Positions 21,229 through 33,823 of a stretch of 64,000 nucleotides of DNA are shown piece by piece (within the stretch, counting starts at the first letter, position 1; the number at the start of each line of letters is the position of its first letter). A model generated the notes under the pieces. That model searched no databases. It saw only the letters and a list, made by a program, of their open reading frames with translations, and was not told the origin of the DNA. The position numbers and the translations under genes are program-made. Source of the stretch: Neopestalotiopsis rosae (taxonomy: Eukaryota > Ascomycota > Sordariomycetes > Amphisphaeriales > Sporocadaceae); NCBI GenBank assembly GCA_023078685.1, contig JALGAS010000003.1:930001-994000 (forward strand). The letters run 5' to 3'.

Positions 21229-24200
21229 ATGGCAACCGAACAGTCTGCCCTCGAGCTCAAGCAGCAGGGCGCCATTGAGGCCGCTGGCAACCCCGACTCT
21301 GCGGTCACCAGCGAGGATGCCCAGAGAAAGATGGTCGAGGAGAGCAGGAATGCCGGTGTTTCTGCCTACACCTTTGACCCGGACGCGAGCCCCGAGGAGA
21401 AGAGGCGGCAGATCAGAGCTGTAAGCTGACATCTGCAAAACCTTGAGAAGGCAACATCTTCAAATGCTGACTGACTGTAATCTTAGAACCGCCCCGATGA
21501 CCTCAATATTCACCGAAAACACCAAGCTGTAGCAGTAGCGACCGATGCGGACGATGGCGGTGTCAAAGCCGATTACCTTCCAGCAGCCTCAAAAGCTGCC
21601 GTGGTAGATGTCGATTCAGAAGAGGGGGGACATACAGCGACCGAACAGGAGGATAAAGAAGCCCTCGCCGCCAAAGTTGGGTGGACATCGCAATTTGGAT
21701 GGCCGCACGAGAGCGTGCTCGAGGGCGAAAGTCTCCTGGACCACCAGACATGGGTAGAGGGAAAGATTCCCGACAAGTTCTACGGAGATTGGTACCACAA
21801 TGCTGGAGTCATCATCTTTGCCTGTCTCGCCTCCTGGCTCGTAGCCGTGCTTGGTGGTGGTTTGGCTTGGGTTTTCATCGTCATGGCCATCTGCTCAACT
21901 TACTACCGTACCTCGCTGCGACGTGTTCGTCGCAACTTCCGCGACGACATTACGCGCGAAATGGGCCTAAAGAGACTGGATAGCGACACGGAGTCCCTCG
22001 AGTGGATCAATGCATTCATGCTCAAGTTCTGGCCGATTTACCAGCCTGTGCTTGCTGAGACAATTATCAATGCCGTTGATCAGGTCCTGAGCTCTGCAAC
22101 GCCTTCGTTTCTCGACAGTCTGAAACTCAAGACCTTCACTCTGGGATCCAAGCCACCGCGAATGGAACATGTCAAGACCTACCCCAAGGAAGAGGATGAT
22201 ACTGTTCTCATGGATTGGAAATTCAGCTTCACGCCCAACGACACGGCCGACATGACTGCCCGCCAGGTCAAGAACAAGGTCAATCCCAAGGTTGTGCTGG
22301 AAATTCGCGTTGGCAAGGCTATGATTAGCAAGGGTTTGGATGTCATTGTCGAGGACATGTCCTTCTCAGGCATCATGCGTCTCAAGATGAAGTTGCAAAT
22401 TCCCTTCCCTCACATTGAGAAGGTTGAAATGTGTTTCACAGAACGCCCGTCAATCGACTACGTCTGCAAGCCGCTGGGTGGTGACACCTTCGGTTTCGAT
22501 ATCAACTTCATTCCTGGTTTGGAAGGTTTTATCCTGGAGCAGATCCACGGCAACCTGGCTCCCATGATGTACCACCCGAACGTGTTCCCTATCGAGGTCG
22601 CCAAAATGTTGGCGGGTACACCAGTCGATCAAGCTATTGGTGTCGTTGCTGTTACCCTCCACGGTGCTCAGGGCCTCAAGAACCCTGACAACTTTTCGGG
22701 CAATCCTGATCCTTATGTCTCTCTGACCTTGAACAGGCGCTCCGAGATTGCGCGAACCAAGACCATTAAGGATACCCCGAATCCAAAGTGGAACGAAGTG
22801 CACTATGTCATTATTACTTCTTTCAACGATTCTTTGGATTTGATGGTTTATGATTACAACGAAATTCGCAAAGACAAGGAACTTGGTGTGGCTTCATTCA
22901 AGCTGGAACATATCGAGGAAATGCCAGTCCACGAGAATCAACGTCTAGAGGTAATTGGTAACGGAAAGGCTCGCGGTATTGTCTCCGCCGACATTCGCTT
23001 TTTCCCAGTGCTCGAGCCCAAGAAACTTGAGGATGGCTCCATGGAACCACCTCCCGAGTCCAACACTGGTATTCTGCGCTACACGGTTGAACAGGCCAAA
23101 GATCTCGACGGCACAAAGAGTTTGGTTGGCTTGCTCAACCCCTATGCCGAGCTTTTGCTCAACAAGAGGGTCATTCACACCTCCAAGAAACTCAAGCGGA
23201 CCAACAATCCCATTTGGGACAATGGCTCCAAGGAAATTCTCATTACAGACCGCAAGAAGGCTGAACTTGGCCTGGCTATCAAGGACGATCGTGAATTGGC
23301 TGGAGATCAGCTGATTGGTGCCCACAATATCAAACTGGATGACCTCTTGGAAATGTCTGCTCAGGGTAAAGATTGGTTCCTGCTTTCTGGTGCAAAGAGT
23401 GGCCGTGTCAAGGTAACCGCGCAGTGGAAGCCCGTGGCACTATCTGGTGTCTTGGCCGGAAGTGGCGGTTATCAGACCCCCATTGGTGTTATGCGCCTGC
23501 ATTTCAAGAACGCTCGCGAACTTCGCAATTTCGAGACTATGGGCAAGTCGGATCCGTATGTCCGCGTGGTCGTGTCTGGAATCGAGAAGGGCCGAACCGT
23601 CGTTCATCGCAACACACTCAGCCCAGAGTGGGATGAAATCATCTATGTTCCTATCCATTCGCCTCGCGACAGACTCACTTTGGACGTCATGGATGCGGAG
23701 AAGATGGGCAAAGATCGCAGTCTTGGTCTTATTGAACTCTCAGCGAGTGATTACGTCGCCCAGGATGAGAGCGGCGAATACATGGTCCACGATAAGAAGA
23801 CACTGCACGAAGATGGCTTGAGAATCCATGGAAAGGGTGTTCCCAAGGGTGTCTTATGCTACACTACTGCATTCTATCCCTGTCTCAACGTTGCTGATCC
23901 CGAGGACGAAGAAGAGGAACAGGAAGAAGAGGCTGCTCCAGCGCCCATTACCAAGCAGTCACTCGACGTCCCTCGATCTGCGGAGGCTGGCAAGATCACA
24001 CCTTTGGAGCGAACCACAACCAACTCATCTCAGTTGGAGCCCACAACTCCTGTCACACCTACTATGCCAAAATCTCCAACCACGCCTTCGAGCGCTGGAC
24101 GCAAATCCCGTGACATGCCACTACAGGTGCCCAAGGTACACCTCAACCCAGAGGAGCTCCTCAAGCACGAGTCAGGTTTCCTTATTTTCAAGCTCATGGA

Positions 24201-25859
24201 AGGCCAAATGCCAAAGCATGGTACGCACTTGGAGGTTTATGTCGACGACTTGGTCCATCCCTCCTATGTTTCAGGCACAGCCAAGTCAAAGAGTTTCAAA
24301 TTCGACGAGATTGGGGACTGCTTTATCCGTGAACTCGAGTTCTCGCGCCTTACCCTCAAGGTCAGAGAAAAGCGCGAGAAGCCAGGCGAGGAGAGAGATG
24401 AGGACCACACAATCGCACGTCTCGCTGGCAACACGCTTGACACCCTCAAGCAGTGCCTGGTAAGTACAACATTTTCGGACATGCATGATGTGATTGCTAA
24501 CTTTTCTAGAACAACCCCACCATTCTCAAATTAAAGGACGAAGAGAATAGAGAGACCTTTATCAAGGTCAGCTTGAAGTACATCCCTGTCAAGATGCATC
24601 TCGATCCCAGCGAGAGTATCAACAACATGGGTAACCTGCGGGTTGACGTTCTTGATGCAACAGACCTCCCTGCTGCAGACTCCAACGGCAAGAGTGATCC
24701 ATATGCCAAGTTTGAGTTCAACGGACAGGATGTGTTCAAGACCAAGACCGTTAAGAAGACACTCAACCCTACTTGGAACGAGTACTTTGAGATACCAGTC
24801 CCTTCTCGAACGGCGGCCAAATTCGGCGTCAAGGTATACGACTACGACTTTGCGGACAAACCCGACTTCCTCGGTGGAGCCAGTATTAACCTCGAGCATC
24901 TGGATCCATTCAAGGCGAAGGAAGTTAAGTTGCTCCTAGACGGCAAATCGGGTTCCATCAGATTGAGGCTGCTATTCCGCCCCGATTATGTTACACGCGC
25001 TCGTCTGGGTACTGGTACCTTCTCTGGCACCTTTGGAGGTCCTGGAAGAATAGTCACTGGTGTTGCAGGTGCCCCTATTAAGGGTGGCGCTGCAGTTGCC
25101 GGTGTAGTCGGTCATGGAGTTGGCAAGGGCGCCAGCTTCATCAAGCGAGGATTCACAGGTCGCAAGAAGGATGACGACTCAAATGGCTCAGCCTTGACTC
25201 CTACAAACTCTGATATTCCGACCATAGTCGAGAACGGTGGCGGCTCCCCAACGCCTGCTGGGCCTGGCATGGCACTAAGGAGGACCAGCGGGCTCGGCTT
25301 TGACGGCGGTGCACCACCTCGCACTCCTCCAAGTTCCTCTGAGGTGAGCCCAGGTCACCATCGGGTCGCCAGTGCTGGTGGTATGTCCATTGCCAGTCTA
25401 GCGCCGGGTGGCGCTGGAGCTGGTACTGCCACTTTCCAAATCGTATCAGCATCGGGCTTCCCGCCATCGGCTGATGTGTTTGTTGTCGTCCGCCAACTCA
25501 CTCCCAAGGAGAGGACCGTTGGAAAGACGAAACATCACGAGTCGCCTTCCGGACAGATCGAGTTTAACGAGACATTTAAGCATGCTTGTACTGCCGATAC
25601 GCAATTCCGCGTGGAAGTCAAGGGCCACCACACCTTTGGCAGCGACGATGACCTTGGCGAAACACTCTTCTTTGTGAGCGACCAAGGCGCGGCTGAGAAG
25701 GAGATCAGTGTCGGTGCCGGAACGGTGGTCATCAAGAGTTCATTTGCCGAGGCTGGGTCGTCTCTGACAGCCGACAGCCCGAAGAGCACGAGCGGAGTGC
25801 GTCGAAGCTTTTTATCTAAGAAGGAGAGCAGACCCAGCCGGGAGGGCACGCCTAGTTAG
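21229..25859 (+). CDS. Tricalbin-type ER-plasma membrane tether (SMP and C2 domains)
   Basis: An extended-synaptotagmin/tricalbin homologue: an ER-anchored protein that tethers ER to the plasma membrane and carries lipids through its SMP domain. Three exons (21229-21420, 21487-24459, 24510-25859; introns 66 and 50 nt) give 1504 residues, at the upper end of the yeast Tcb1-3 size range. The order is: polar N-terminus; hydrophobic hairpin at about 170-205 (AGVIIFACLASWLVAVLGGG); SMP domain at about 225-440 (SLEWINAFMLKFWPIYQP); then C2 domains starting near VVAVTLHGAQGLKNPD, ILRYTVEQAKDLDG, VMRLHFKNARELRNFE and LRVDVLDATDLPAADSNGKS. A degenerate C2-like segment lies near the C-terminus. The first, third and fourth copies keep Ca-binding Asp residues (NPDPYV, KSDPYV, KSDPYA). 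The second has NPYAE and probably does not bind Ca. An acidic Glu-rich linker and Ser/Thr/Pro-rich tails separate the domains. No ATG lies upstream in frame, so the start is firm. Confidence 0.95.
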
Positions 25860-28800
25860 TCGCTAGAAGGTGGATCACTCGGCGGTAATGAAGCGATAAG
25901 TGGAAGGCGCAGAATCCTGTCTGGCGGACGGGCGCATGGAATTTTTGGCAGCATGTTTCCAGGAGGACTTAACAGTGGTTCTTGAGGCTAGCGATTGGCG
26001 CTGGAGCATTGAGATTCATGTCAAGAGAGAAGATTATTTGGGATATCAAAGAACTGGCGTTGACTGGCGTACATTGTTGCGCTCTCACGAGTTCCTAGGT
26101 GCATTCAATTTGGTCGCAGTGGATAGGATCGAATTTAATTATCACGACTGACGGGAATGATCCTATGTTCATTGTTTACTGCCCTGAGAAAGTAATATAG
26201 GTATTCAAGCTCGCTCCCGATGTATACCCAACTTCATATAGCACCGGGTTACTCATCATTGTGTTCAGGCCAGTGGCTGTTTAGGGACGTGTGGGAAGTT
26301 GTCGATTTGCGTATGGAATATATCCTCCACGTGTATCGCGTATCTTGGCATTGGAGATCCTACAGTCCGGCTTCTTGATAGCACACTACCCCAAGTTTAC
26401 CCAGAGGGTTGCACAGCATGCGACCATTCTCATCCAGGATAGTGACATGAAAGTGCCGTCTGCACAGCTGTCATGCATGTTCTTCCTCAACTATCAATGG
26501 TTCCCCTCTGCCAGTCTTGGTAAGTGATTCATGACAGCGAGCTCTGGTGCGACACAAGAGGTGAATCCAGGACAATGAGATGATGTTCTCGGAAATATGT
26601 CAGCTATGCCGCAGTCGCTACGATGAAGGCGCCGTGAAATAATCTTGTGACTTCCAGATCTGCGCAAAAACGAACCCACACACTTGAACGACTCAAGGCG
26701 TGGGAAAATGTCGACAAGAGGAACGCGATAGCCATCAATCTAAAATCCATGACTCCCACGTTCGGTACACTCCCGAACATGCCAGGCATTACCGTTTCTA
26801 GCTTGTCATTTGATCATGGTATAGAAAGACGGCTTGCAACATGCCCTAACCAGGTAGGAGGTAGTTCTCTGACTTTGCTAAGTTTGGCACATTCCCACGT
26901 CGATCAAGAGAAGTATTGTCGATTCCGGTGCTGGAACTCGACGGTCCGTCCGGCGGTGCAACGCGCCCACGACCCAGAGCCTGGGCTGGAGATTCGACAA
27001 TTTCTCTACTTTTCTTTCTAGAAGGGTTACATCGGGGCTCTGCAATCGAGGCACCAGGCCATAGTGAGCATGTCGTTTCACGCCTCGGCCTCCGTTATGC
27101 GAGGGGTAATGCTCTGAAGGCCATGGTGGTTGCTCATGCCGGTAGAGTGCAATGCGGAGAATGGCTGGATAGTATCTCTGAGTGTGACCGGTCATGGACG
27201 AGCCATATCTTGATTACCATATCTTTACGTGCACACAAATGTCTCGAAACCACATGAGAAAGAAGCGAGCACAAACGAGAATCAAGTCTGCTGCATATTC
27301 AACCTGAAGCTGTAGACTTATCGTCTGCAATATAAGCAAGCACCCCCCGGTTTTTATCGGTTCGCTGGCCGAGAAAACCAGGGAGACACCCCTGCTATCA
27401 CGAACGGACCGCGTCATGGAAATCAATCATGACTTCTCCAGACCCTTTGTAAAGAGGGCACGGTCCTCCAACGTTTATACTAAAAGCCCGTTGAAGCGGA
27501 GTTTGCGAACGTTTTTATCAACGGCCGATAGAACTGAGATATCATTCTACGCGCATTTCATAACCATACACATGCAACATGTGGCTTGGAACGCTGAAAC
27601 CGACGAGCTGGCCTCGGTTACCTTAGGCGAGTAATCTACACATGTCAGGGGTGAGCGCCAATAGTCGACGTGCTAGTTCCGGTTGACAATGCATTTGATT
27701 ACGAGACGGGTGACGAATATATGCGCTGAAGAGTTACCAGGTTACCAGGCATGACAGATCTGCTTTTTTGGCTCGTTTGTGTATGTGTGTGAGTTTTGTA
27801 GTATTCCGCCGTTGCGGTCAAAACTCCGCACATTGTCTCTACTCCTCTGCCTCAGCTTCTGTCTACTTGAAGCATAACAGGACGATAGATTGCCGAGTGG
27901 CTGATCGTCAAGAGATTGACCTTGCAACAGCCGCCTTCGTCATTGCTATGATCTCGTCTTGCTCGATGCGATGCGCACGGTCAGTCGTATACATACTCTG
28001 CGTCTACCTCGACGACAGATTTGGCGACGAGCATTATTTTGTGGATACTCGCGTTATCCGAGACAGATATCTGATGCGTTACTGTACACAGAGCGGCGGG
28101 TGGGGGGATAAAAAACGATGTGCACAAGGGTGAGAGAACCTGGGCGCTGCTAACAAGGGGTCCGGCGGGAAGTAAATAATTTTTGCGGGGGGTGGGAACG
28201 GATATCGGAGCACTCTCATCTGATGTTCAGATGCAGCAGATGTGGTGGACTTTCATTACATCGTACACAAAGCAGGCCTTCGAGAAACACGTGTGTGGGT
28301 AGATAGAGGCTGCCCAGCTCCGAGTTTCCATTCATGCTAACCCAATCTCGCATCGGCCGAGTTGCCGCAATTGTATAGTCGTCGGCCCAAGCACCCTGTC
28401 GAAAGGCCCAGCCCCGATAGCCCAAGCGCCGGCTGTCCGACCTCGTTCTGGGCGGGCAACAGTATTGCTATTACCAATACACTACCTACACTGGTAGAGA
28501 GGCACACTCTACAGGTCAAACACCACCACATAACGCCAAACGCCTCTTCATATCCCTTCATGAGAGGCTCGCTTGGCATTTTTGCATTCTCCGCCGCGGC
28601 GAGCCCACACCCCCATGACCATGAACAAAGCCCAGCTCTGACCTTCCGTGCTCTGAAGTCTTGCATTAGGAACCCGCGCGCCCCCCGCGGAGGCTGCATA
28701 AGTCTTTGTCTGGGAGCTCTACCTTGCCTACATACCCACCCCCCTTCGGACGAGGGCCTGGTCTGTATCTAGATGTTCGATATTAAATGCCAAAAATGTC

Positions 28801-29009
28801 CGATTCATATGAGACGATTCGGGCTCGCGCCACTTGTCTGCAGTTTTCTTTTCTGGCTGTTGTAATTCTCAGACTTCCCAACTCGCTACCTGCCTGCAGT
28901 GTAGGTACCATGAACGACGACATCTAATTCCGGTGAAGATCTTTGTACTTCAATATCAAGTGCTTGCTGGAAAAGACACAAAAGGACAACATACACCGAC
29001 GTTGTCAAT
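25860..29009. other. Long intergenic region, no gene recognised
   Basis: About 3.1 kb. Several frames of 100-136 codons occur on both strands (for example + 26647-27021, + 27768-28133, + 28362-28772) but none shows a domain, a signal peptide with a coherent mature part, or splice support. The right end is the promoter of the receptor-like gene. Possible lineage-specific small genes here cannot be excluded. Confidence 0.45.
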
Positions 29010-30329
29010 ATGGGCGATACGCGAGCGCCGCAGTTTGAGGGCGTACTCATCGCCTTTTTGGTTGCTGTTACCATCACCATTGCAGCGCGCGTATATACCA
29101 GGGCGTTCATTGTACGCAAGTTTGCTGTTGAGGATTGGTTGGCCGTGGTGACATATGTAAGACATGATTTTCTTTTTCTTTCTCTGTACATATCAACGCA
29201 AAGAGACTTGTAGACGTGATATTCGCTTTCAAACATTTCGCTGACTCGAGAAATCTTGTCACTAGATATTCTACATTGCATTCACCACTTGCGCCTTGGT
29301 TTCCATATCACACGGCCTCTGTTCTCATGTCGTCGATGTGCCCCTCGAAGAAAGGCCCAAGGCCATCATGTGGCGCTGGATCGCCATCACATTTTATATC
29401 TTAGTGTCGGGTATGACAAAACTAGTTGTCGGCATCTTCTTGACCCGAGTGTGTACGCGGCAGCGGTGGCATAATATCGTAGGTTTCTCCCCCAGGCATG
29501 CTGTTTTACTTTGAAAGATCACTAGTTCTTACACAATGCAAAAGACATTATGGATCATCATGGGTGTCATTGGCGTCTACAGCCTCTTCTACGCCATTCT
29601 CAATATCAACTCTTGCCATCCAATTGAGCACGAATGGCTGCGCTATGGCGTCGAACCTACAGACAAGACTCACTGCAACGACAAATTGCTGGGTACCATA
29701 CCGACGTATATCGCAGCGTTCCTCAACGTGCTGGTGGACTGGATCCTCGCCATTGTCCCAGCAACAGTCTTGTGGAACCTCAAGATGGAGAGAAAGCTCA
29801 AGATTACAACCTATGTCGTCTTGGCAATTGGATCAATGTATGCATACTGCATTCCGCCTCATTTAATAGCCCTGACTAACTCTTCCTCAAAAGAGCATCC
29901 ATTGCCTCTATCGTGCGCATCCCATACGCACCAGCCTTCCTCATCAGCCCGGACTACCTGTACGAGTTCACCGACCTGGGCATCTGGAGCACGGTAGAGA
30001 TCGGCGCGGGCCTCTCGGCCTCGTGCCTCGCGACCCTGAAGCCGCTGTTCCGCAAGATCCGGACCGGACACGCCGCCTCCTCGGGCGGAGCCTCGCGCTC
30101 GCGCTCGCGCTCGCACTCGCACTCGCACCACATGGACGCCTCGGCCAAGAGCGGCGGCAGCCTCGAGTACCACAAGAACGGCAGCATGGCGAGGTCGTAC
30201 CGGCCGGATTCCTATCTGCCGGGTCACTATACCATGGTCAGCATCACGTCCGAGGGCAAGTTCTCGCGGCTGGACGATTTGGACGCCATTGTGGTGAGGA
30301 AGGAGATCTCGGCTACGGATCTTGTGTAG
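29010..30329 (+). CDS. Pth11-like seven-helix integral membrane protein (rhodopsin-fold domain)
   Basis: Member of the fungal rhodopsin-like integral membrane family related to Magnaporthe Pth11, receptors proposed to sense surface or host cues. Four exons (29010-29156, 29266-29478, 29545-29837, 29894-30329; introns 109, 66 and 56 nt) make 362 residues. The first helix starts at once (VLIAFLVAVTITIAARVYTR) and is followed by the family motif VEDWLAVV. Later landmarks are MTKLVVGIFLTRV, the Cys-containing loop (NSCHPIEHEW ... KTHCND), DWILAIVPATVLWNL, SIVRIPY and TVEIGAGLSASCLATLKPL, the last being a strong family signature. There is no N-terminal CFEM domain, so it belongs to the CFEM-less class. 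The cytoplasmic tail carries a repeat-encoded Arg-Ser/His-Ser tract. The 5' border of exon 3 (acceptor AAAAG) is less certain than the others. Confidence 0.9.
30093..30128 (+). repeat. Hexanucleotide microsatellite inside the receptor-like gene
   Basis: Six tandem units: three TCGCGC followed by three TCGCAC, encoding alternating Arg-Ser then His-Ser in the cytoplasmic tail. Unit-number change would be in frame. Confidence 0.9.
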
Positions 30330-31910
30330 GGGGGTTCATGCTGCGGAGCGGCAACCTTGCGCGAACCTTGGTCAGATTGTTTAATAAAAATCTATGTTCG
30401 AATGATGGTGTACCGTGACTGAGTGATGTGAAACGACCCAAGTATCTAAATACTCCCCGTCTTATTCAACCCGAACCTGGAAGAGACATTGTTGCGAAGC
30501 TTTTGTATGATTGCTAACATCATCAGACTTAAAATACGGAAGAAAGGCCAACGCCTAATGCAAGGGATGCGCGTCAAATCATACATACTCATGTCTTACA
30601 TTTTAACAGTTTTCGGTATCTTTCTTCGAAGCTGACTACGTGGATGATGGACGGTAGATTGAGTTCGTCAACTCCTTCCCGTTCACTAGCTGTTTCTGTA
30701 TGGTTTGTCTTTTCTCTATAGTCACGGTTTGCAATAATAGCATGCTGACTAACTTGCGCTGAAATAATTTGGCGTATGGCAATGCTTCGCCTCATCGTCG
30801 CGGCCTCTATCAAGACATCACAGGCATTGTTATGAAGCGGAACCTACGGTGTCGTTCCGGTGCGCTCCTAACACATATTCCAGGATACCGGAGCGACGGC
30901 CTCAGGCACGCTCCCCATGTCATGAGGCGCGCTTGCACTCGACACCATCAGACTCAACACAGACGACCGGGACCAGAAGTTCATTATGGTCCGAATTTTC
31001 ATTGTCACTCAACTTGATGCCTCCGCCAGGTTCACATTTCATCAGACACGCGTGGGACAGGAGTATCAACTCAATATGCACAGTCAGCTTTTGTTTGATG
31101 TCATTTCGATTGTGCCAGAGTGTGAGACAAGCTGATCTTTTTTTTATTTTTTATTTTTTTTTTAAAGATGCGACTCAGGATCTACTTTCCTGAAGTGACG
31201 TTTGCATCTATAAGTAGATGCGCTGTGATATGGACATGAAATGTTCTTCCTTCTTTCATATGGGGGTGATATCATGTTGAAAGATTGACAGATAGTCGGG
31301 CGGGCTGCAGCCAGCCCATTCTGTGACAACGTGGACTGCTGCTATATAGACTAATCAGTCAATCGAGGTAACACGCCGGGACAATCGGTCATTTTTCCTG
31401 GTTTTTTTTTTTTTTTTTTCGGTAATAAGAAATCAGAGAGAACGTAATTATAAGGCGCTCAACCTGAAGTGCCCAAGCCGACTCCGACATGCGATTGCGC
31501 GCCAATAGTGGTAGTACACATGCACCTCGTGTAAGTACAGATCCCCGCCAACTGGGCACCAATGCGGCCCATCGACATCGGGTCACCTTCAACTACATCC
31601 GGATGTCCAAATCAGATGGACATAGGTCATATTTGGGCTTACATGGAAACATTTCGATATAGATTGGGAGAGATGATGGCAGGACTTGCGGTGACTGTGG
31701 CATGATTCAGTACTACTAGTTTGTTGGGCTAGCAATCAGGCGCGCCTCTATATCAACCTTATTCACGCGCCATCTCTCGCGTCTTCTCCTACTCGAATTT
31801 CATCCGGACATTGAACTGCCATTGATACATATATTTTTCAATCGCATGTAGAGCTCTCAACTACATTTCAGTTCAACACGGCAATTTTATTGAGTTATAT
31901 CACCAGTACA
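30330..31910. other. Intergenic region with T-rich tracts
   Basis: About 1.6 kb. Contains two T-rich runs (about 31138-31164 and 31400-31420) and otherwise only short frames without domains. The right part is the promoter of the small secreted protein gene. Confidence 0.5.
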
Positions 31911-32378
31911 ATGGTTCAACAAAGACGGAAACAGTATAACGTTGGCATGATTCTAACACTCATGGCTCTCGTATTCACGATGGTGACGTGCGCCTCACCC
32001 ACAAGTACAACCTCTGCAACTCAGAACACCTCAAACAGCGTTCCCATCATCGCGCAAAGGGACATGCAAGCCGGCGCCTCCTGCTCTAATGAAGGACAAT
32101 GGTACTGCATGGGAACATCGTGGCAACGGTGTGCTGCTGGGCAATGGAGCGTGGTGATCCAGTGTGCCGAGAACACACAATGCACGCCCAGCGGTCTATC
32201 CTATGACTTTGCGGTCGAGTACAAGGGCGCAGGCAACGGTGCGTCAACGTCGGGGGCATCCGTGTCTCGAGGCTCGTCGACGCGGAGCTGGGATGCCGCT
32301 GTGATAGGGCGACAGACTTCCGCACTGGGAATACAAGCGGTGATGTTTGCCATGACGGCATATCTCTTGGCTGTATAG
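31911..32378 (+). CDS. Small secreted cysteine-containing protein, probably GPI-anchored
   Basis: Single exon, 155 residues from the ATG at 31911 (the frame is open upstream but only from a TTG). A hydrophobic segment after a short basic N-terminus (NVGMILTLMALVFTMVTC) looks like a signal peptide. The mature part has a Thr/Ser-rich stretch, then a compact domain with five Cys in about 40 residues: CSNEGQWYC, WQRCAAGQW, QCAENTQC. This Trp/Cys spacing recurs in many small secreted proteins of ascomycetes, where it is often taken for a surface or carbohydrate-binding module; I cannot name the family. A Gly/Ser-rich linker leads to a C-terminal hydrophobic tail (IQAVMFAMTAYLLAV) typical of a GPI-attachment signal. 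Likely cell-wall or plasma-membrane surface; a candidate effector or adhesion factor by inference only. Confidence 0.75.
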   Translation: MVQQRRKQYNVGMILTLMALVFTMVTCASPTSTTSATQNTSNSVPIIAQRDMQAGASCSNEGQWYCMGTSWQRCAAGQWSVVIQCAENTQCTPSGLSYDFAVEYKGAGNGASTSGASVSRGSSTRSWDAAVIGRQTSALGIQAVMFAMTAYLLAV

Positions 32379-32517
32379 CCGGCGAATGCGAATTCATCAG
32401 ACTTGGGACAGAGGACATTCAGGATACGAAGGGAATGTTACTCCTTGAGACCTCATGTTATGCATATAACGGTAGTAATATTGATATTGATTGAGAAGAA
32501 CGCATAGACCTTTGGAA

Positions 32518-33823
32518 CTAGACAAATTCTACTTGCATAACCCGAGGTCGACTATGCAACGATTCGAACCCGTCGGTATCCTCAAGTGGCCTTCTGGAGT
32601 CAAATGACCTCTTGGATTCGAATGACCTCTTGGATTCAAATGACTTCGAATCAAGTGACTTCTTGGAACCAGGTACTTGCAGGTTGTCGTTGACTTCTTG
32701 AGCCTAAGAAATGTGAGTATTCATCAAAAGGTTTATTGCGACGTTCGACTTACAGTAACCCGAGTAGAGCTAGAGCTCCCTGTCGCGATAGGCTTCAATG
32801 GCACACCAATTTCCTCTTGATTGGTCTTGTAACGTTGCGCCTCGGAAATTTTACGATCCAAAGCCATTCGCTTTTTCATAAGCTTCTCCTCCATTTTCAA
32901 GGCCTTGTTCTGGGCCTTGTAGTCTTCGAACGCCATGGCCTTGCCAGTATAGTCCCCCATTCTTTTCCTATTTCTTCGTTCGACGCAGAAATCGAGGACC
33001 CACAAGAACGATGTGAGGCACATCAAAATTGACGCCAACCAGGTCATGCACAGGAACTTCATTCCTTTTGTCGCACCGAGACCAATATCACTGCCGTGTG
33101 AGTTGATGGTATTCACAAAGGTAAACATTGTGCCCGTGATGATGGCAGAGGCTAGCCCGAGTCCAGTCAAGGCGATCTGCTACTCATTAGCATCAAGACT
33201 CGCGCGCACAAGATGTTAATATGACCTACCAGACTTATGATCAAGTTGAGTAGAGAAACAATGGTACCATGACCAAAGGGTCGGGCATCCATGGCCATGA
33301 CCATCAAGCTCGCAATCGCCTCCACACCGGAAGCTGCAATCCCCATGCACAACATAAAGAACATGACCTTGTACGCCGTCACCACCTTGCCAGAAATGTC
33401 GGATATCTCCGATGGCCACCCCGAAACGTCAATACTCATGCCCACGTCCAGTCCGCGGGCGGAGAGGTTGAAACCTTGTTGCAACTCAGAATCGATGATG
33501 GATATCGTGTCGAAAGAAAAGAAAGGGGTCGTGTCCGAGCACGACGACGTCAAATTGGTGTAGAAGCCTTTGCAGTAATTCATGACATGCAGGGCGAACC
33601 AATCGCTAACACCAGTCTGTGCCGTCAGAGTCTCGAGTTGTTGAGAGGCGTCGCCGGTTGTTGTGCCGTTGAGCAATCGCGCTTTGCCGGCGGCGGAAAT
33701 CGTCATGGTGAGGATTTCGGCATCTTCCATGAATCCAAGTCTTTGGCCGGCCAGAAGACAGAGTAGGGCTGCTATCAAGGCCACGAGTGAAAAGAAGCCG
33801 GAAGCGAATGCAAAAACTCGCAT
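32518..33823 (-). CDS. SUR7/PalI-family four-helix membrane protein
   Basis: SUR7-type proteins sit in eisosomes of the plasma membrane; the related PalI acts in pH sensing. Three exons (33823-33230, 33176-32754, 32703-32518; introns 53 and 50 nt) give 400 residues. Helix 1 is at 3-26. A large extracellular loop carries the signature WFALHVMNYCKGFY ... SCSDTTPFFSFD, with the two conserved cysteines. Helix 2 (MFFMLCMGIAASGVEAIASL), helix 3 (across the first splice site) and helix 4 (MTWLASILMCLTSFLWVLDF) follow. The cytosolic tail has a charged coiled region (KALKMEEKLMKKRMALDRK) and ends in a 6-residue repeat of type SKRSFE. The first acceptor is a tandem TAGCAG, so an isoform with one extra Gln is possible. 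Because the repeat lies in the last exon, the tail length may vary between strains. Confidence 0.9.
32588..32674 (-). repeat. 18-bp imperfect tandem repeat in the SUR7-like last exon
   Basis: Five units, four of 18 bp and one of 15 bp; the two central copies (32606-32623 and 32624-32641) differ at one base. They encode Ser-Lys/Arg-Arg-Ser-Phe-Glu/Asp repeats on the minus strand. Confidence 0.85.

Noticed and set aside
31400..31592. T-rich tract as a possible poly(A) tail of a retroelement
   Set aside because: No coding sequence or target-site duplication is associated with it.
32560..32590. GGTTCGAATC-like tRNA T-loop on the minus strand
   Set aside because: It is part of the SUR7-like last exon; no acceptor stem, D-arm or anticodon arm can be formed around it.
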